DNA of 44,652 bases from Rariglobus sp. (lineage in GTDB: Bacteria > Verrucomicrobiota > Verrucomicrobiia > Opitutales > Opitutaceae): NCBI GenBank assembly GCA_029266495.1, contig JAQSWS010000080.1, positions 1-44,652 of the forward strand, written 5' to 3'. The notes beneath the pieces were generated by a model. That model was given only the letters and a program-made list of their open reading frames with translations, ran no database searches and was not told where the DNA came from. A program made the position numbers and the translations under genes. Shown in pieces: positions 34,576-43,210 of the stretch (positions within the stretch are counted from its first letter, which is position 1; each line of letters begins with the position of its first letter).

Positions 34576-35622
34576 TCAGGCCATGCGATTGATCATCTCG
34601 TGGGTCACGCGCCAGCGCAGAGGCTGGCCGGCAAGAAAACGGCGGAGCTCGTCCACCATGTAACTGCCCATGCGCTGGCATTCGCGTCCGTGCGAGCCGG
34701 CGATGTGAGGGGTGACGATGACATTGGGCAGCGTAAACAGCGGGTCGTCGGCGGAAGGGGGCTCGGGATCGGTCACGTCAAGGACGGCGGTGAGATCGGG
34801 ACGGGCACGCAGCGCGGCGATGACCGTGGGTTGATCAAGGATACGGCCACGCGCGGTGTTGATGAGGGTGGCATCGGGTTTCATGAGCGAAACAAGTTCC
34901 CCGCCGACCAGGCCGAGCGTCTCAGGCAGGACCGGGGTATGAACCGAGACGACATCGGCGTTTTGGAAAACCTCCGCGATTGAGGCGAGTCGCACGCCGA
35001 GGCGGGCGGCTTCGCTTGGTTTCAGGTAGGGGCAATAGACGAGCACATCGACATCGTAGGCGCGCAGCAGCTCGGCGACCTTGCGCGCGATCATGCCGAA
35101 GGAAACCAGGCCGATGGTCGCCCGGAAGGCTCCGGGAATGGGCCGGGTGTGATCGCCCCAACCCTCGCCGCGGCGGGCGAGCGCGGACCGGCGCCAGAAT
35201 TGTTTCAAAGCGAGGATGCAGACGGACACGGTGTATTCCGCGACGGGCACCGCGTTGGCGGCGTAAGCGCTGGTGATGGGAATGTTTCTGGACCAGAACG
35301 CCTCGCTGGTGCAGTAGCGCACGGATCCGGCCGCATAAAAGATCGCGCGCAAGTTGGGCGTCGACGCGAGGAAGTCCGCATCAAAACAAGGCGCCTTCCA
35401 TCCGGAAAAGATGAACTCGGTTTCGCGCAGCGTATCGAGGTGATTGCGCCAGTTGCCGGGGGTCAGCACCAGGTCGCCGATGTCCACCAGGCCGGCCATG
35501 GCCTGCCGGTCATGAGGGCCATAGACGAGGTTCAACGCGTCGGGATCCATCGCGAACACGGCGCGCGGCGGTTGACGCACCGGAAGCGGGGAGGTGGAAA
35601 CGGAGGGGGAAAGCGAGATCAT
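34576..35622 (-). CDS. D-2-hydroxyacid dehydrogenase family protein (copy 1)
   Basis: 348 residues from the ATG at 35622; the frame reaches 35763, but that part contains the candidate operator at 35692 and overlaps the beta-helix gene. NAD-binding segment TIGLVSFGMIARKVAELL (a divergent G-x-x-x-x-G loop). Catalytic triad positions are Arg in INTARGRILD, Glu in DVTDPEPPS and His in VTPHIAGSHG. The family interconverts 2-oxoacids and D-2-hydroxyacids with NAD(P)H, in the cytoplasm. It is paralogous to the gene at 40897 in the same operon, so the two may act on successive or stereo-related sugar acids. It follows the beta-helix gene and can start independently if the operator marks a promoter. 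Confidence 0.88.
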   Translation of the reverse strand: MISLSPSVSTSPLPVRQPPRAVFAMDPDALNLVYGPHDRQAMAGLVDIGDLVLTPGNWRNHLDTLRETEFIFSGWKAPCFDADFLASTPNLRAIFYAAGSVRYCTSEAFWSRNIPITSAYAANAVPVAEYTVSVCILALKQFWRRSALARRGEGWGDHTRPIPGAFRATIGLVSFGMIARKVAELLRAYDVDVLVYCPYLKPSEAARLGVRLASIAEVFQNADVVSVHTPVLPETLGLVGGELVSLMKPDATLINTARGRILDQPTVIAALRARPDLTAVLDVTDPEPPSADDPLFTLPNVIVTPHIAGSHGRECQRMGSYMVDELRRFLAGQPLRWRVTHEMINRMA

Positions 35623-35691
35623 CGTGGGCGCGGGGGGAGCGCGTCGGGATGAACTCTGTCCGCCATGCGGCCCCCGGTAAAACGGGCCGTT

Positions 35692-35707
35692 GGTTTCATA
35701 GGTAACT
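35692..35707. promoter_or_regulatory. Candidate operator GGTTTCATAGGTAACT
   Basis: 16-bp near-palindrome of the five-site class, 70 bp upstream of the start of dehydrogenase copy 1 and just outside the beta-helix coding end (35730). It suggests an internal promoter within the operon. Confidence 0.6.
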
Positions 35708-35729
35708 AGAGCAGGGCAACCGGTGGCGG

Positions 35730-37163
35730 TCAGCGGGCGACGCCCGTTTTGGGGAGATTCCACGTGCCGGGGCTGGCGCGGAGGCCGGTGTCGGGAAGCT
35801 CGCGTCCGGCGGTCTCGATTTTCGAGCCCTCAAGCGTATCGCTGGTAATGACGGGCGAGGTGGTGATGGTGTTGATCAACGTGATGTTACGGGTGGGGGC
35901 GGGGCGGATGGGGGAGGCCATCTCGGCATGGTCGGGCATGCCGAAGCCGAACATGATCGGCAGGGCGATTGCGGGTTTTTCGTGGGCCTGCCGGGTGAGT
36001 TTCACGCGATGGTTCTGGCCGGCGATCGTCGCGAGTGCATGGACGGTGGCGCCGGGGGCGGGGCCGTCGCCGGTGAGCTCGAGCTCCACGTCGGAGCCGA
36101 GGCCGCCGCGGAGGTAGAGAAGGGGGCCGTGCGCGATGTCGCCGCGGCTGTCGCGCACGACCGTGTGGGAACCGATGAGGTAGCCGCGTTCGCAGCCGAG
36201 GGCGTTGCCACCGATGATTTCGGTTTTGACGGTCGCGTCGTCGCGGGCGCCGATTTCGAAACCGGCGCGGGTGTTGATCGCGGTGCAGTTGACCAGGGTG
36301 ACGCTGCCGGCACCGCCGTAGGTGCGGAAGCCGTCCTCGACGAGGCTCTTCATGTAGCCCGGCGTGATCACGTAGCGGCCATCGCGGTTTTCATAGACGG
36401 AGCGGAAGGCGAGGTCGAAGGCAGGACCGGAGGTGTCGCGGAGCATGTCGGAGGTCGAGCGCATGACGCCCTCGGCGTAGCAGTCCTCAAGGCGGATGCC
36501 GCCGCCGTTTTGGATATAGAAGCAGTGGCCGAAGGCACGGCTGATCACGCGGGTGCGGCGGACGAGGGTGTTGGCCCCGAGGATCTGGATGCCGCTTTGT
36601 TTTTGAATGCCCAGCAGATTGGGGCCGCCCTTGCCGAAGAGATCGCCGTAGCCGTAAGGGTGGGAGCCGTGGACGTGGACGGTGAAGTTTTCGAGCGTGT
36701 TACCGGTGCCGGCGACGGAGAGGGTGTTGCCGCCGCTGCCGCGCTGGGCGCCGACCTGACGGATCGTGAGGCCGTTGAAGGTGTTGTTGTCGCCGGCAAT
36801 GATGAGGCAACGGATGTAGCTTCGACCGGGGAGCCTGGAATAGAGGGCGGTGTCGATTTCGAAGACGACGCCGGTGAAGTCGAACCGGTTTCCGTTGCCG
36901 GTGAAGGTGAACATGGGCACGGGCGGACGGCTTTGCTTGCGGTCCACCCCGGCGGCAATGTCGGCGAGCACGGCGGGAGTGAGGTAGTCGGCGAGCGGAT
37001 ACACGCCCGGCGCCATGCGGACAGTCTGGTTGTCGGCAGCGGCGACGCGGGCGAGGTCGGCCAGGGAGGCAACGGTCACGGGGGCGGTGGTTTCCGGGGC
37101 CGTGGACGCTGCGAAGAGAGGGAGGCCGAGCAGGAAGGCGGCGATAAGAGGAAGAAGGCGCAT
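35730..37163 (-). CDS. Secreted parallel beta-helix protein (pectate-lyase-like fold)
   Basis: 477 residues from the ATG at 37163, which gives the signal peptide MRLLPLIAAFLLGLPLFAAS. The body has the stacked short-coil pattern of right-handed beta-helices: NNTFNGLTIRQVGAQRGSGG, GNTLENFTVHVHGSHPYGYG, NTLVRRTRVISRAFGHCFYI, GIRLEDCYAEGVMRST, SVTLVNCTAINTRAGFEIG. This fold is shared by polysaccharide lyases and GH28. I cannot identify a catalytic triad with confidence, and its closest family is not clear to me. It is likely a periplasmic or extracellular pectin- or uronate-active enzyme of the locus. Operon gene between GH36 (upstream, 58 bp) and the dehydrogenase. Confidence 0.75.
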   Translation of the reverse strand: MRLLPLIAAFLLGLPLFAASTAPETTAPVTVASLADLARVAAADNQTVRMAPGVYPLADYLTPAVLADIAAGVDRKQSRPPVPMFTFTGNGNRFDFTGVVFEIDTALYSRLPGRSYIRCLIIAGDNNTFNGLTIRQVGAQRGSGGNTLSVAGTGNTLENFTVHVHGSHPYGYGDLFGKGGPNLLGIQKQSGIQILGANTLVRRTRVISRAFGHCFYIQNGGGIRLEDCYAEGVMRSTSDMLRDTSGPAFDLAFRSVYENRDGRYVITPGYMKSLVEDGFRTYGGAGSVTLVNCTAINTRAGFEIGARDDATVKTEIIGGNALGCERGYLIGSHTVVRDSRGDIAHGPLLYLRGGLGSDVELELTGDGPAPGATVHALATIAGQNHRVKLTRQAHEKPAIALPIMFGFGMPDHAEMASPIRPAPTRNITLINTITTSPVITSDTLEGSKIETAGRELPDTGLRASPGTWNLPKTGVAR

Positions 37164-37221
37164 GATGGGGATGGACGGGGCGGTTGGATAAACGTGCGGC
37201 GGTGTCTCGGCCGGCACACGT

Positions 37222-39384
37222 TTATTGTTTTAGATGGACGATGCGGGCGGAGAAATCGCCGGGGAAGGAGAGGTGGAGCGAGTGATCTTTGATCTGGGAT
37301 GCGACTGGATGGGTTTCCGTGAACTCCTCGGCGATGCGCCAGTTGCCCGGGGGCAGGGGAATCGTGACAATCGCGGGCGCGCTGGCAAACCCGTGCACGA
37401 CCACCAGTGCTTCGCGGAGATTGACCGAGGTGCGCATGAGCGCCTGCCAGCCGTGCGGATGGCGCCAGCTTGCGCCGAGTTCGCGATGGAGGCGGCTGAT
37501 GCCATGTTTGATCACGGGGGCGACGCGACCGTAGAGGGCCTGCGCGTCGAGGGCGATCTGCCATTGAACGGGCGAGAGCGCGGCGACATCGCCGGACAGG
37601 CACATGCGACCGAGGAAGGTGGCGGCGAGGCTGTAGATAAGGCGGCGTTCGGTGTCCGTGGGTTTGAGCACGGCCCAGATCTGGCTCTGGCGCGGGAGCA
37701 TCAGGCGATGGAGGTTGGCGGCGATGACCGGGATTTCGACGAGTTCGTGCGCGTCGGAGAACGAGGCCATCGCGGTGCGTGCAAGCATCGACGGCTCGAG
37801 CCGGTGTCCGCCGGAGGCGCAGTTTTCGATGACGAGGCCGGGCAGGCGCTCGCGCAGCCGGTCCAGAAAACGATACGTGGCGAGCACCTGGCGGCGGAGG
37901 CCCTCGCCGAGTCCGTCCGGGTGGTCGGCGCCGAGGCCGAGGGTTTCGTTGTAGTCGATTTTTAAATACTCGAAGCCGCAGCGTTCGAGGCGATCGATGA
38001 CGTTTTTCTCCAGGTAGGAGAAGGCCCATGGGTCGTTGAGGTCCCAGAAACGACGGTGACGCACGGTGACGGGTAGGCCGTCGCGCTTCAGGAGGTGATC
38101 GGTGAGAGAGAAGGCGGTGGAGGTGTCGCCGACGGTTTCCATTTCGAACCAGAGGCCGGGGATGAGACCGCGCTCACGAATGGCGGCGGCGGTGGCTTCG
38201 ATGCCTTGGGGGAAGAGCTTCGGGCTGGGGATCCAATCGCCATGGCCGCGACCCCAATCGGAGGTCTCGGTTTTATACCAGCCGGCGTCGATCACGAGGG
38301 TGCTGGCGGGCGAGCCCTGCAGGCGGTCGGCGAGCGCGGTGACTTTGGAGTGGGACGGATCGCCCCAGGTGGTGCACCATTCATTGAAGATGATCGGCAG
38401 CGAGTGCTCGCGGGCCGGATGGGTGTCGGCGGCGCGGTGCTGGAGCGCGGTGAGGCGGTCGCAGGCGGCATCGAGATCGCCGGCGGCGACCGCGAGGTGG
38501 GCGGCGGGGGCATCGAGCCGTTCGCCGGGGGCGAGGGTTTTGGTCCAGTGGCCGAATTCGCGGTCGGCGAGACCGCCGGAGAGGCAGGCGTCGTCGTTCT
38601 GGCGGGTGACCTCCAGCTGCCAGGAACCGGCCCAGCACAGTTGTGCGGCCCAGGTGACGCCGGCCCCGGTGTCTTCCAAGGCGACAAACGGAAACCAGCG
38701 GCGGACGGGCATGGTGCCCACCTGGCCAAAGCGTTCGCTGAAGAGGCCGGCGCCGGACCAGGAACGTTCGAGGTGAAGCTCTTCAAGCGTGCGTGTTTCG
38801 AGGCGGCCCTCGGCGCTCCAGGCGGAGCGAAAGCGGTGGATGCGCATCCGGCCCGGTGCGTCGGCGCGGGCAAAAGGCGTGAGGCCGCCGAGAGAAAAAC
38901 TGGTGAGCAATTCCAAGGTGACAGGCGTGGCGCCGTCGTTGATGAAACTGGATTCGATGACGAAGGCGGCGTCGCCTTCGTGCCAGGAAAGGCGGTGCTC
39001 GAGACGATGGCCGGTGGCGCGGTCGAGCAGGCGGGTGAGGACCGAGTGGCGGCCGGCGACAAACCGGTGTTCCTGGCGTTCGATGCGGAAGGCGGCGTTG
39101 GCCGGGGCGGAGCGCAGAGTGTGGCCTTGGGCGAAGGCGCCGGGGTAGCTGTCCCCGATGCGTTTCACATGGACGAGCGGGTCGGGAACCGAGGCGGGCG
39201 GGGCGGAGGGCTCGGGGCCGGAATCGATGTAGAATTCGCCGGCGAGCGTGGCTCTTCGTTCGACGAGTTCGCCGAGCTTCGCGGTCGGGACGAGTTGAAG
39301 GGTGATCGCGCCGGTGGCGGGATCGTGGAGGTAGCGGACGGTCGTGTCGGCGACGGTCCAGGTGGAGAGAACGAGGAGAGGCAT
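37222..39384 (-). CDS. GH36 alpha-galactosidase
   Basis: 720 residues, the usual family length. N-terminal super-beta-sandwich, then a (beta/alpha)8 barrel with IIFNEWCTTWGDPSH, LVIDAGWYKT, GLWFEMETVGDTS, FEYLKIDYNETLG (nucleophile Asp477) and ENCASGGHRLEPSMLARTA followed by SFSDAHE (acid/base Asp544). No signal peptide, so it is cytoplasmic. It hydrolyses terminal alpha-galactosides such as raffinose-type or galactomannan side chains after import. It lies 15 bp downstream of the GPH transporter gene, consistent with import followed by hydrolysis. Confidence 0.93.
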   Translation of the reverse strand: MPLLVLSTWTVADTTVRYLHDPATGAITLQLVPTAKLGELVERRATLAGEFYIDSGPEPSAPPASVPDPLVHVKRIGDSYPGAFAQGHTLRSAPANAAFRIERQEHRFVAGRHSVLTRLLDRATGHRLEHRLSWHEGDAAFVIESSFINDGATPVTLELLTSFSLGGLTPFARADAPGRMRIHRFRSAWSAEGRLETRTLEELHLERSWSGAGLFSERFGQVGTMPVRRWFPFVALEDTGAGVTWAAQLCWAGSWQLEVTRQNDDACLSGGLADREFGHWTKTLAPGERLDAPAAHLAVAAGDLDAACDRLTALQHRAADTHPAREHSLPIIFNEWCTTWGDPSHSKVTALADRLQGSPASTLVIDAGWYKTETSDWGRGHGDWIPSPKLFPQGIEATAAAIRERGLIPGLWFEMETVGDTSTAFSLTDHLLKRDGLPVTVRHRRFWDLNDPWAFSYLEKNVIDRLERCGFEYLKIDYNETLGLGADHPDGLGEGLRRQVLATYRFLDRLRERLPGLVIENCASGGHRLEPSMLARTAMASFSDAHELVEIPVIAANLHRLMLPRQSQIWAVLKPTDTERRLIYSLAATFLGRMCLSGDVAALSPVQWQIALDAQALYGRVAPVIKHGISRLHRELGASWRHPHGWQALMRTSVNLREALVVVHGFASAPAIVTIPLPPGNWRIAEEFTETHPVASQIKDHSLHLSFPGDFSARIVHLKQ

Positions 39385-39399
39385 TCAGGCGTTTCTGTT

Positions 39400-40821
39400 T
39401 TACGTGGCGACGGGGATTTCCGGGGCGGTTTCGGGTTTCACCTGATGGCGCGCGTCGAGCCGGCGGCGGACCTCCATCATGGCCGCCTCGGTGAGCGGAA
39501 AACGCAGGGCGAGGATGAAATAGCCGGCCGTGAAAAAGATGTTGGGCAGCACGGCGAGCCAGAAGAGTTTTTTGAGCACCTGCCCGGGCTGGACGGCGAG
39601 GGTGGTATTGAGACCCGACCAGACGACGAGGTAGCCCACGAGCAGTGCGCACAGGGAAATCTCAATCTTCTGCATGAAGCCCATCACGGCGGTGAAAAGG
39701 CCTTCGCGCCGCTGTCCGCTCTCCAACTCGTCGACGTCGCAGATGTCGGGCATGATGGCGTTGGCGATGGTGTTGCTCAGGGCCAGCAGTGTCACGAGCA
39801 TCAGGGACGGAAAGAGCATCCAGTAGGGGTGACTCGGGGAGTAGGCGAAAGGTGTGATGAGGGCGGCGCCCAGGCTGGTGCTCGCGCCCAGAATGAGGCC
39901 GCCCTTCTTTCCCAGACAACGACTGACGGGCTTGATCAGCGGGACCATGGCAAAGCCCCACACGGTGCCCACCAGGCCGCCGATGCCGGTGATCTGCGTG
40001 GCCATGCTCTTGTCGCCGTTGCACACGTAGTAGATGCCGACGAAGAAGAGGAGACCGCCGGCGGCGCGCTCGCCCATGGTCTGGCAGAGCTTCATCAGCA
40101 TCAGGCTTAAAAAGGGCCGGTTGCGGATCGTGGCCTTGATCGCCGGAAGAATGCGGATGTGTTCCTTCCCCGGATTGGCATGGGTGAAACGTTCGCGGCA
40201 GACCCGTGTCGTCACCAGCGCGGAGGCGATCGCGATCACCCCGACGCCGGCGGCGATCCAGCGGATGCCGTTGATCTCGCCGCCAAAGAAGGGACGCAGC
40301 GCGAACCAGTAGACCCAACTGTTGCCGAGGAGCACGACCGAGAGAAAGAGGCTGCCGATGGCGGAGACTTTGGAGCGTTCGTGGTAGTCGTCGGTGAGCT
40401 CATAGCCGATCGCATTCCACGACATGGAATAGAGGCCCCACGAACAGTAGAAGAGCGTGCCCACCACGAGCAGGTAGGTGAGTTGGGCCGTTGAGCTCCA
40501 CGAACGGTCGGCCCACCAGAGGGCGGCGAGCGCGAAGGCGGCGAGAATCGAGCCGAGCACGAGGAACGGCTTGCGACGGCCCCAGCGCGTGTGGGTGTTG
40601 TCGGAAAGATGGCCGAGCAGGGGATCGGTGATGCCGTCGATCAATCGGGGCAGCATGATGGCCCAGCTCACCAACGCGGCGTTCAGCGAAAATCCGATGG
40701 TGAAAATGGCGGTCGCCTGTCCGTAGGTGCAGATCAGGATGTGATTGGCGATGCCGCCGGCGCCCCAAGCCCAGACTTGACGCGGGGGAGCCGAGTAGGG
40801 TTTGGAGGGATGGACACTCAT
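39400..40821 (-). CDS. GPH-family sugar:cation symporter (MelB-like MFS)
   Basis: 473 residues with about 12 predicted membrane helices. GPH signatures are present: RLIDGITDPLLGHLSDNTHTRWGRRKPFL in the N-terminal half (the Asp and cytoplasmic RWGRRRP-type loop of MelB relatives) and DICDVDELESGQRREGLFTAVMGF in the C-terminal half. It would import oligosaccharides or glycosides with Na+ or H+ across the inner membrane. Position directly before GH36 suggests a galactoside substrate. It follows dehydrogenase copy 2 by 75 bp, with no terminator between. Confidence 0.93.
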   Translation of the reverse strand: MSVHPSKPYSAPPRQVWAWGAGGIANHILICTYGQATAIFTIGFSLNAALVSWAIMLPRLIDGITDPLLGHLSDNTHTRWGRRKPFLVLGSILAAFALAALWWADRSWSSTAQLTYLLVVGTLFYCSWGLYSMSWNAIGYELTDDYHERSKVSAIGSLFLSVVLLGNSWVYWFALRPFFGGEINGIRWIAAGVGVIAIASALVTTRVCRERFTHANPGKEHIRILPAIKATIRNRPFLSLMLMKLCQTMGERAAGGLLFFVGIYYVCNGDKSMATQITGIGGLVGTVWGFAMVPLIKPVSRCLGKKGGLILGASTSLGAALITPFAYSPSHPYWMLFPSLMLVTLLALSNTIANAIMPDICDVDELESGQRREGLFTAVMGFMQKIEISLCALLVGYLVVWSGLNTTLAVQPGQVLKKLFWLAVLPNIFFTAGYFILALRFPLTEAAMMEVRRRLDARHQVKPETAPEIPVAT

Positions 40822-40896
40822 GGGGTCGGGGTGGGCATGAAGGGGAGCGGAGTGGAGCGGGCGGGTCGCGGAAGGAGGTGAAAGGAACCGGAGAGG

Positions 40897-41907
40897 TCAG
40901 GCTGGCTGGCGCGGGCTGGTCCCAAGGATTTCCCAATGGAGTGGATGTCCGGCGATAAAACGTTCGAACTCGTCGACCATCGCATCGCCCATGCGCAGGC
41001 ATTCGCCGCCGAGGGAGCCGGCGATGTGCGGGGTCAGCACGACATTGGGCAGGTCGTAGAGCAGGGAACGTTTCGCCGGAGGCTCGGGGGAGGTGACGTC
41101 GAGCACGGCCTGGAGGTCGGGGCGGGCGGCCAGGACGGCAATCATTTCCTCCTCGTTCACCAGTTCACCGCGGGCGGTGTTGATAAACGTGGACATGGGC
41201 CGCATGCGTTTGAACAAGGCGCCGTCGATGGATTCGTAGCTTTCCGGCAGCAGAGGCGCATGGAGGGAGACGACGTCGCATTCGGAAAAAAGTCCGGCAA
41301 GCGACACCGGTTGCACGCCTTCCCGAGCGGCCTCTTCCGCAGTCAGCGCCGGGTCGTGAACGAGCACCTGCAGATCGTAGGGTCGCAGACGCTCGCGAAC
41401 GATGCGGGCCACGGTGCCGTAGGAGACGAGCCCGACCTTGGCGCGATAGGCGCCGGTGACGGGGCGTTCGATGGGAAACGTGCGATGCTCCCGGACCAGG
41501 CGCGCATAGTGCCAGAAATGTTTCAGGCCGAAGAGCACCGCGGAGACGGTGTATTCGGCCACGGGAATGGCGTTGATGGCCCGGGCCGACATGACGCGGA
41601 CGCCGCGCCGCCACAAGGCGGGCGTGGTGAAATAGTCGACTGAACCGGAGGCGCAGAAAACCGCGCGCAGCCTGGGGGCTTTTTCGAGGAACGCCTCGTC
41701 CATCACCGGCGCGCCCCAGCTGGAAAATAAAAACTCGGTGTCGCGGAGCGAGCGGGTGTGGCGTTTCCACATCGACCCGGGAATCACCGTGTCCGCCAGG
41801 GCGGCGTGGCACCGGATGCGTGCGACCGCCTCGGCGCTGAAGATTTCGGGGAAGGCCTGGGGGGAAAGGGCAAAGACGGCTTTGGGGATGGCGTTGCGTC
41901 GGGTCAC
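40897..41907 (-). CDS. D-2-hydroxyacid dehydrogenase family protein (copy 2), operon head
   Basis: 336 residues. NAD-binding KVGLVSYGTVARIVRERL, catalytic Arg in INTARGELVN, Glu in DVTSPEPPA and His in LTPHIAGSLGGECLRMG. It shares long motifs with copy 1 (TEFLFSSWGAP against TEFIFSGWKAP; PVAEYTVSAVLFGLKHFW against PVAEYTVSVCILALKQFW), so the pair arose by duplication and then diverged. Cytoplasmic oxidoreductase, probably for sugar-derived 2-oxoacids. First gene of the catabolic operon, divergent from the LacI gene with a candidate operator in the 100-bp gap. Confidence 0.88.
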   Translation of the reverse strand: MTRRNAIPKAVFALSPQAFPEIFSAEAVARIRCHAALADTVIPGSMWKRHTRSLRDTEFLFSSWGAPVMDEAFLEKAPRLRAVFCASGSVDYFTTPALWRRGVRVMSARAINAIPVAEYTVSAVLFGLKHFWHYARLVREHRTFPIERPVTGAYRAKVGLVSYGTVARIVRERLRPYDLQVLVHDPALTAEEAAREGVQPVSLAGLFSECDVVSLHAPLLPESYESIDGALFKRMRPMSTFINTARGELVNEEEMIAVLAARPDLQAVLDVTSPEPPAKRSLLYDLPNVVLTPHIAGSLGGECLRMGDAMVDEFERFIAGHPLHWEILGTSPRQPA

Positions 41908-41966
41908 GATGCGGAGGGGTTGCGGGCACTTTGCGCGCGGAGCGGGCCACTCGGAACGTGTTTACT

Positions 41967-41982
41967 ACTTCCACTGGTAACT
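41967..41982. promoter_or_regulatory. Candidate operator ACTTCCACTGGTAACT between operon and lacI-type gene
   Basis: Member of the five-site class with a degenerate left arm. It lies 60 bp upstream of dehydrogenase copy 2 and 26 bp upstream of the LacI gene, the normal position for an operator controlling both divergent units. Confidence 0.6.
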
Positions 41983-42007
41983 GAATTGGGTAAGCCTGCC
42001 CCCCGAT

Positions 42008-43063
42008 ATGGACAACCCCTCTCCAAATCCCCGGCCCTCTTTGCGCGATATCGCCCTGGCGCTCGGCATTTCCCACGTGGCGGTTTCGCTCGCATTGCGG
42101 GATTCACCGCGGGTGTCCGTTGCACGCCGGGCCGAGGTGAAGGCGATGGCCGACAAGCTGGGTTACCGACCCGATCCGATGCTGGCGTCGCTGGTTGCCT
42201 ACCGGCAAAGCAAACGTCCGGCGGAGATCCGTTCGTGCCTGGGTTGGATCAACCAATGGGAGCAGCCGGAGGCGTTGCGCAGCTACAAGGAGTTCGATCA
42301 TTACTGGCTCGGGGCGAGCGAAGCGGCGGAAAAACTGGGATACCGCCTGGAGGAGTTTCGCTGGCCCAAGGGGAAGTCCGGCAAGCGCCTGCAAACGATC
42401 CTGCAGACGCGGGGCGTGCGGGGGTTGTTGATCCCGCCTCATCGCGACGGAATGGAGCTGGCTGATTTTGACTGGAATCAGTTTTCGCTGGTGCGTTTTG
42501 GCGCGTCGGTGGCGTTGCGGGCGCACACGGTCACGAGCGACCAGGCGCACTGCTCGCGCCTGGCTTACGAAAAAGCGCATGAACTGGGCTACCGGCGGAT
42601 CGGCTATGTGAGCGACGAACGTTTTGAGAAAAACACCCGCGGGCATTTTCGTGAAGGCTATCTGAACGCGCAGGAGGAACTGGCCCCGCGCCGCCAGCAC
42701 CTCGACACCTTGATGTTCGGCGCCAACCCGCGTGCGCAGCAGGCGGAATTGCTGACGTGGTTGCAGCGCCAGAAGCCGGACGCGCTGATCACCACGACGC
42801 CGCCGCTGCGCTCGCTGGTGATTGGCCTGGGACTGCGGATACCCGAGGACATCGCGGTGGCGACCACGAGCGTGCTGGACGGTAATTTCGATACGGGATC
42901 GGACCAGAATTCCCATGAAATCGGACGTGTCGCGGTCAGCACGCTGGCCAGCCTCATCCTGGAAAACCAGCGAGGCCTTCCTGTTTACCAGCGCAGGATT
43001 TTGGTCGAGGGACGCTGGGTGGACGGGGCCAGTATGCCCGGGCGCAGGGTGGCCGGCGTTTAG
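42008..43063 (+). CDS. LacI-family transcriptional regulator of the catabolic operon
   Basis: 351 residues. Helix-turn-helix at residues about 11-31 (SLRDIALALGISHVAVSLAL). The hinge region reads DKLGYRPDPMLASLVAYRQ in place of the canonical LacI hinge. A sugar-binding effector domain follows (WLGASEAAEKLGYRLEEF, GYRRIGYVSDE, RIPEDIAVAT, RRILVEGRWVDG). Divergence from the operon at 41907 and the operator at 41967 make it the best candidate regulator of the five 16-bp sites in this window. The start is preceded by CTGCCCCCCGAT with no Shine-Dalgarno. Confidence 0.92.
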   Translation: MDNPSPNPRPSLRDIALALGISHVAVSLALRDSPRVSVARRAEVKAMADKLGYRPDPMLASLVAYRQSKRPAEIRSCLGWINQWEQPEALRSYKEFDHYWLGASEAAEKLGYRLEEFRWPKGKSGKRLQTILQTRGVRGLLIPPHRDGMELADFDWNQFSLVRFGASVALRAHTVTSDQAHCSRLAYEKAHELGYRRIGYVSDERFEKNTRGHFREGYLNAQEELAPRRQHLDTLMFGANPRAQQAELLTWLQRQKPDALITTTPPLRSLVIGLGLRIPEDIAVATTSVLDGNFDTGSDQNSHEIGRVAVSTLASLILENQRGLPVYQRRILVEGRWVDGASMPGRRVAGV

Positions 43064-43210
43064 GCCGGATGATTGTGCCGGGCTTTTGGCCGGTCTCCGG
43101 CAGCACGCGCTTCGTGCGACAAAATCCCATGGGACCGTAGGGTCTCCTCTGATGGTTAAACGCGGTTGGTCGGGTATATCATGCTTTTTCCGACATCGGG
43201 AGATGCACGC

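Noticed and set aside
38095-40110. 671-codon plus-strand open frame
   Set aside because: Runs antisense through the GH36 and GPH genes, whose motifs are unambiguous on the minus strand.
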